This document shows, piece after piece, positions 12,020 through 13,979 of a stretch of DNA of 13,979 nucleotides (position 1 is its first letter; each line of letters opens with the position of its first letter). This DNA is from Cytophagales bacterium (GTDB taxonomy: Bacteria; Bacteroidota; Bacteroidia; Cytophagales; Cyclobacteriaceae), in NCBI GenBank assembly GCA_003500135.1, contig DNTA01000116.1, positions 13,006 to 26,984 on the forward strand, in the 5' to 3' direction. Under the pieces are notes generated by a model. The model searched no databases, was not told the DNA's origin, and saw nothing but the letters and a program-made list of their open reading frames with translations. The position numbers and the translations under genes were made by a program.

Positions 12020-12736
12020 TTATCGGTTAGCTTTTTTAGTAATTCCCACCTTCTTGCACGTGGACCTGAAGGAATCAACTGGGGATTTAATGTCTTTATT
12101 GGGGGGGTTGAATCTTGGATTATCGTCCAAAAATTTTTCAAAGCCCTTTGTTTCTAATTCTCTTAATATGAATTCCTTATTATTTTCAATAAGTTTCTTA
12201 TAGGTTGTTTTTTCTTTGTTTGGTGCAATATCAATAAAATGCCTAGATGCCATTATCCAACTACGAATAGAACTACATCTGTTGACTATTTTTTCAAGAA
12301 AAATCCACTCATAATTATCATCAAAAAAGCTATTAGATGCTGTGGTTCCCCAAACTTCGTGGGGTAAGAAATGTACTGAATAAAAATTATCATTTGAAGT
12401 ATCAATGTGTGAATCTCTTTTAGATGTTATCATCTTATATTGATGGTCAGGCAATTTTTTGGAAGGCATTAAACATGATCCTTTGATTGTTTCTTTACAA
12501 ATGTCATTATTCCAAAAATCAATTATTGACTTACAATCATTTGCTATATCTTTCAACTCAAAACTATCCTTAATATCTGCTAATCTCAGGTATTTTTTTA
12601 AACTTCCTAAGTCTAAAAAATGCACTCCATCAAACCAAATATTGTAAGAGTAAGTAATCGATCCACTCTGAATGTCTTCAAAGATTTTATTTTTGAAATA
12701 TTTTAATTGAGTACTGATTTCGTGTATTATATCCAT
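12020..12736 (-). CDS. Integrase-linked protein of unknown function (238 aa)
   Basis: 238 residues, not recognised. It follows the integrase by 11 bp on the same strand, so it is co-transcribed. The N-terminal part is helical and mixed (MDIIHEISTQLKYFKNKIFEDI, then FDGVHFLDLGSLKKYLRLAD). The middle has DFWNNDICKETIKGSCLMPS and FYSVHFLPHEVWGTTAS. The C-terminal part is helical (YEWIFLEKIVNRCSSIRSWIMASRHFID) and ends in a basic tail SFRSTCKKVGITKKANR. No signal peptide, membrane helix or known catalytic motif. Its place directly behind int suggests either a cargo gene or an accessory recombination protein; the sequence does not decide between them. Confidence 0.68.
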   Translation of the reverse strand: MDIIHEISTQLKYFKNKIFEDIQSGSITYSYNIWFDGVHFLDLGSLKKYLRLADIKDSFELKDIANDCKSIIDFWNNDICKETIKGSCLMPSKKLPDHQYKMITSKRDSHIDTSNDNFYSVHFLPHEVWGTTASNSFFDDNYEWIFLEKIVNRCSSIRSWIMASRHFIDIAPNKEKTTYKKLIENNKEFILRELETKGFEKFLDDNPRFNPPNKDIKSPVDSFRSTCKKVGITKKANR

Positions 12737-12747
12737 CCTTTTAAAAA

Positions 12748-13716
12748 TTAAATAGCCTCTGTAAAAAATGATTGCCTGCCTAATTCACGTTGTTTAAAAT
12801 CATCGCTCATTCTTACGTATTTCATGAGTTCAGTATCTGACTTGTGGCCGCTTATTTCCATTATTAAAATGATTGGGATTTTTTCTAAATACATATTAGT
12901 GCATAGACTACGCCTTCCAATGTGGGTACTGATCTTTTGCCATTTAAATTCTTTATTTCCGGTTATATCATGACTAATGACTTCATCAATACCTGCTTTG
13001 AAGCACAGCTCTTTCAATTTTCTATTTGTGACTTGCTCTGTATCTAATTTCAAACCATCGGGATATTTAGACCATATCATTTTAATAGTTGGATTTATAG
13101 GGATTTTTACCTCCGTTCCTGTTTTCTCTTGCTTCAAAATGATTCTTTCTTCACCATTAATTACCCTCACATTATCAGGTGTGATTTTATGCCAATCACT
13201 ATACCTTTGGCCGCTTAAACAAGCGATCATAAGCCAATCACGGGTTTTATCAAGCCCTGGGAATGCTCTTAAATCTAACCGGCTGATCTGCTTTAATTCT
13301 TCTTTAGATAAGTATAATGGCGTATTGTTCCTGCTTTCATATCCATGTGAAATTTTGAATTCTTTATAGTCTGGATTGATGCGGTATATCTTCTCTTTAG
13401 TTTCCTTATCAAAGGCCATTTCGGCAATGCTCATAAACTTTTTCAGGTCTTTGATATACTTCCAGACCGTTCCTTCATTAAGACCGTCAGAACGTCTTAT
13501 TTTGTCATTATGGACGATTTCATGCGGATGTGTTAGCCAGTCAACAAAATAGTTTAGCCAATCTTCATCAATCATTTCTGGGTTAAGCGAATTTCCAGTA
13601 TCACGTTTAAACCATTCCAAATTATTTTGTAATGACTTCCAGTTCTTAATTGTTCCTTTGGTAGGTGCTTTTCTATTACCGTATTTGTCCTTAATTCTGG
13701 TTAAAGGGTTTCTTAC
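12748..13716 (-). CDS. Tyrosine recombinase (element integrase), N-terminally truncated by an IS
   Basis: The frame is open from 13716, where it meets an in-frame TAA (13717-13719) at the IS border. A TTG at 13620 is a possible internal start for a 290-residue form. The core-binding domain (KGTIKNWKSLQNNLEWFKR, then VWKYIKDLKKFMSIAE) and the complete catalytic domain are present. In the numbering from TTG these are Arg139 (CLSGQRYSDW), Lys167 (KQEKTG), His233 and Arg236 (THIGRRSL), His259 (ISGHKS) and the nucleophile Tyr268 (MKYVRMSDD). Full-length relatives are about 400 residues and start with a further 60-100-residue arm-binding domain, which is missing. The catalytic half could still fold, but without arm binding the protein is probably inactive for integration and excision. 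It is the distal gene of the tRNA-Cys element; the unknown 238-residue gene follows it. Confidence 0.85.
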   Translation of the reverse strand, partial: VRNPLTRIKDKYGNRKAPTKGTIKNWKSLQNNLEWFKRDTGNSLNPEMIDEDWLNYFVDWLTHPHEIVHNDKIRRSDGLNEGTVWKYIKDLKKFMSIAEMAFDKETKEKIYRINPDYKEFKISHGYESRNNTPLYLSKEELKQISRLDLRAFPGLDKTRDWLMIACLSGQRYSDWHKITPDNVRVINGEERIILKQEKTGTEVKIPINPTIKMIWSKYPDGLKLDTEQVTNRKLKELCFKAGIDEVISHDITGNKEFKWQKISTHIGRRSLCTNMYLEKIPIILIMEISGHKSDTELMKYVRMSDDFKQRELGRQSFFTEAI

Positions 13717-13979
13717 TTAGGCATTTACTGACTAATATTTTTAATGTAGCAAGGCTCGGCTTCAATCATCCGTTTCATTAAGTTATCGAAAATGTTTTCT
13801 TTCATAAAACTTCTGTTGAACCGATAGCAATATTCGTTTAAGTAGTCTTGCAAATCGTTGACGTGATGATGCACGCCTCTTAGCCAGCTTTTCAGGTTCA
13901 TCACTACTCGATGTAGTTCTGGGAAATTGCTTCCCTTGTTACCAGAAGCAACCCTTGTTAGGTTTTCAAAATCTGCCTT
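13707..13979 (-). mobile_element. IS1595-family insertion sequence, 3' end (continues beyond window)
   Basis: The IS carries the transposase tail at 13725-13979 and abuts the interrupted integrase. The border is placed near GGGTTTCTTACTTAGGCA (13707-13724), which lies outside the transposase stop as a terminal repeat would. The exact border and any target-site duplication cannot be confirmed without the other end. Confidence 0.6.
13725..13979 (-). CDS. IS1595-family (ISXO2-like) transposase, C-terminal part (partial at window edge)
   Basis: 85 codons including the stop, in frame to the window edge with no start, so the gene begins beyond 13979. The family C-terminus reads ELHRVVMNLKSWLRGVHHHV, then LQDYLNEYCYRFNRSF and IFDNLMKRMIEAEP. 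The GVHHHV and EYCYRFNR blocks match ISXO2-like DDE transposases. It differs at many positions from the transposase tail at 1-243 (for example, HHHVNDLQDYL instead of HHHVGEKHLQGYL), so it belongs to a different IS of the same family. It points towards the integrase it interrupts. Confidence 0.85.
   Translation of the reverse strand, partial: KADFENLTRVASGNKGSNFPELHRVVMNLKSWLRGVHHHVNDLQDYLNEYCYRFNRSFMKENIFDNLMKRMIEAEPCYIKNISQ

Larger units (their letters stand above)
7685..13706. mobile_element. Putative small integrative element in tRNA-Cys (right end interrupted/outside window)
   Basis: All genes between the tRNA and the right-hand IS are on the minus strand, are visibly more A/T-rich than the genes to the left, and have no housekeeping character. 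The contents are a tyrosine recombinase at the distal end, an excisionase-like HTH protein, a probable replication initiator and small unknown genes. A tRNA 3' end on one side and a recombinase on the other is the standard arrangement of integrative elements. No capsid, terminase large subunit, relaxase or conjugation gene is visible, so it is neither a full phage nor a conjugative element. The right attachment site is not seen; it should lie beyond the IS that interrupts the integrase. The left boundary is placed at the tRNA end by inference. Confidence 0.65.

Noticed and set aside
7685..13706. Known defence system or CRISPR array in the mobile block
   Set aside because: No regularly spaced repeats and no Cas, restriction, retron, CBASS or Abi motif could be recognised; calling the unknown operon a defence system would be guesswork.
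7690..13979. A second copy of the tRNA-Cys 3' end (attR)
   Set aside because: I looked for the T-arm and acceptor sequence (GGTTCGAATCC, CGAGACCT) near the integrase and found none; it must lie outside the window if it exists.

Overview
The window looks like a Bacteroidota chromosome, most likely from the Cytophagia/Flammeovirgaceae side. The reasons are a near-perfect Bacteroidota promoter (TTTG, 19 bp, TATCTTTG) in front of the tRNA, AT-rich intergenic DNA with weak Shine-Dalgarno sequences, and protein types typical of the phylum (secreted START-domain and vWA proteins, a YheT-type hydrolase, Bacteroidota-style tyrosine recombinase and Rep-like proteins). Genus-level placement is not supported by what can be read here.

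Layout. (1) 1-243: tail of an ISXO2/IS1595-type transposase. (2) 300-7562: ordinary chromosomal genes. These are a secreted START-domain protein, a DsbA/FrnE-like oxidoreductase, a YoeB toxin with a small non-YefM-looking antitoxin, a secreted vWA protein whose upstream region carries an IS3-family remnant, an overlapping pair of a YheT-like alpha/beta hydrolase and a DJ-1/PfpI lipoprotein, a small secreted protein, and a family 2 glycosyltransferase. (3) 7614-7684: tRNA-Cys(GCA) with its own promoter and a strong terminator. (4) About 7685-13706: an AT-rich block in which every gene is on the minus strand, reading from a tyrosine recombinase at the far end towards the tRNA. It has the form of a small integrative element in tRNA-Cys: integrase, an integrase-linked unknown gene, a MerR/excisionase-like HTH protein, a small DNA-binding-like protein abutting a probable filamentous-phage gpII/CRI-type replication initiator, and then a tightly packed operon of small unknown genes ending at a hairpin terminator. 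No relaxase, capsid, portal or recognisable defence gene is visible. (5) 13725-13979: tail of a second, different IS1595-family transposase. The IS end truncates the integrase after about 32 codons of upstream reading frame, so the element has probably been immobilised or interrupted.

Most interesting points. The compact Rep-carrying element of unknown genes is the best candidate for an undescribed system. Two copies of a paired GTACCC site lie in inverted orientation, one 57 bp beyond the tRNA and one between the excisionase-like gene and the rep operon. A roughly 57-bp 3' module is repeated after two successive minus-strand gene groups near the tRNA end. Functions of the unknown genes are not assigned.
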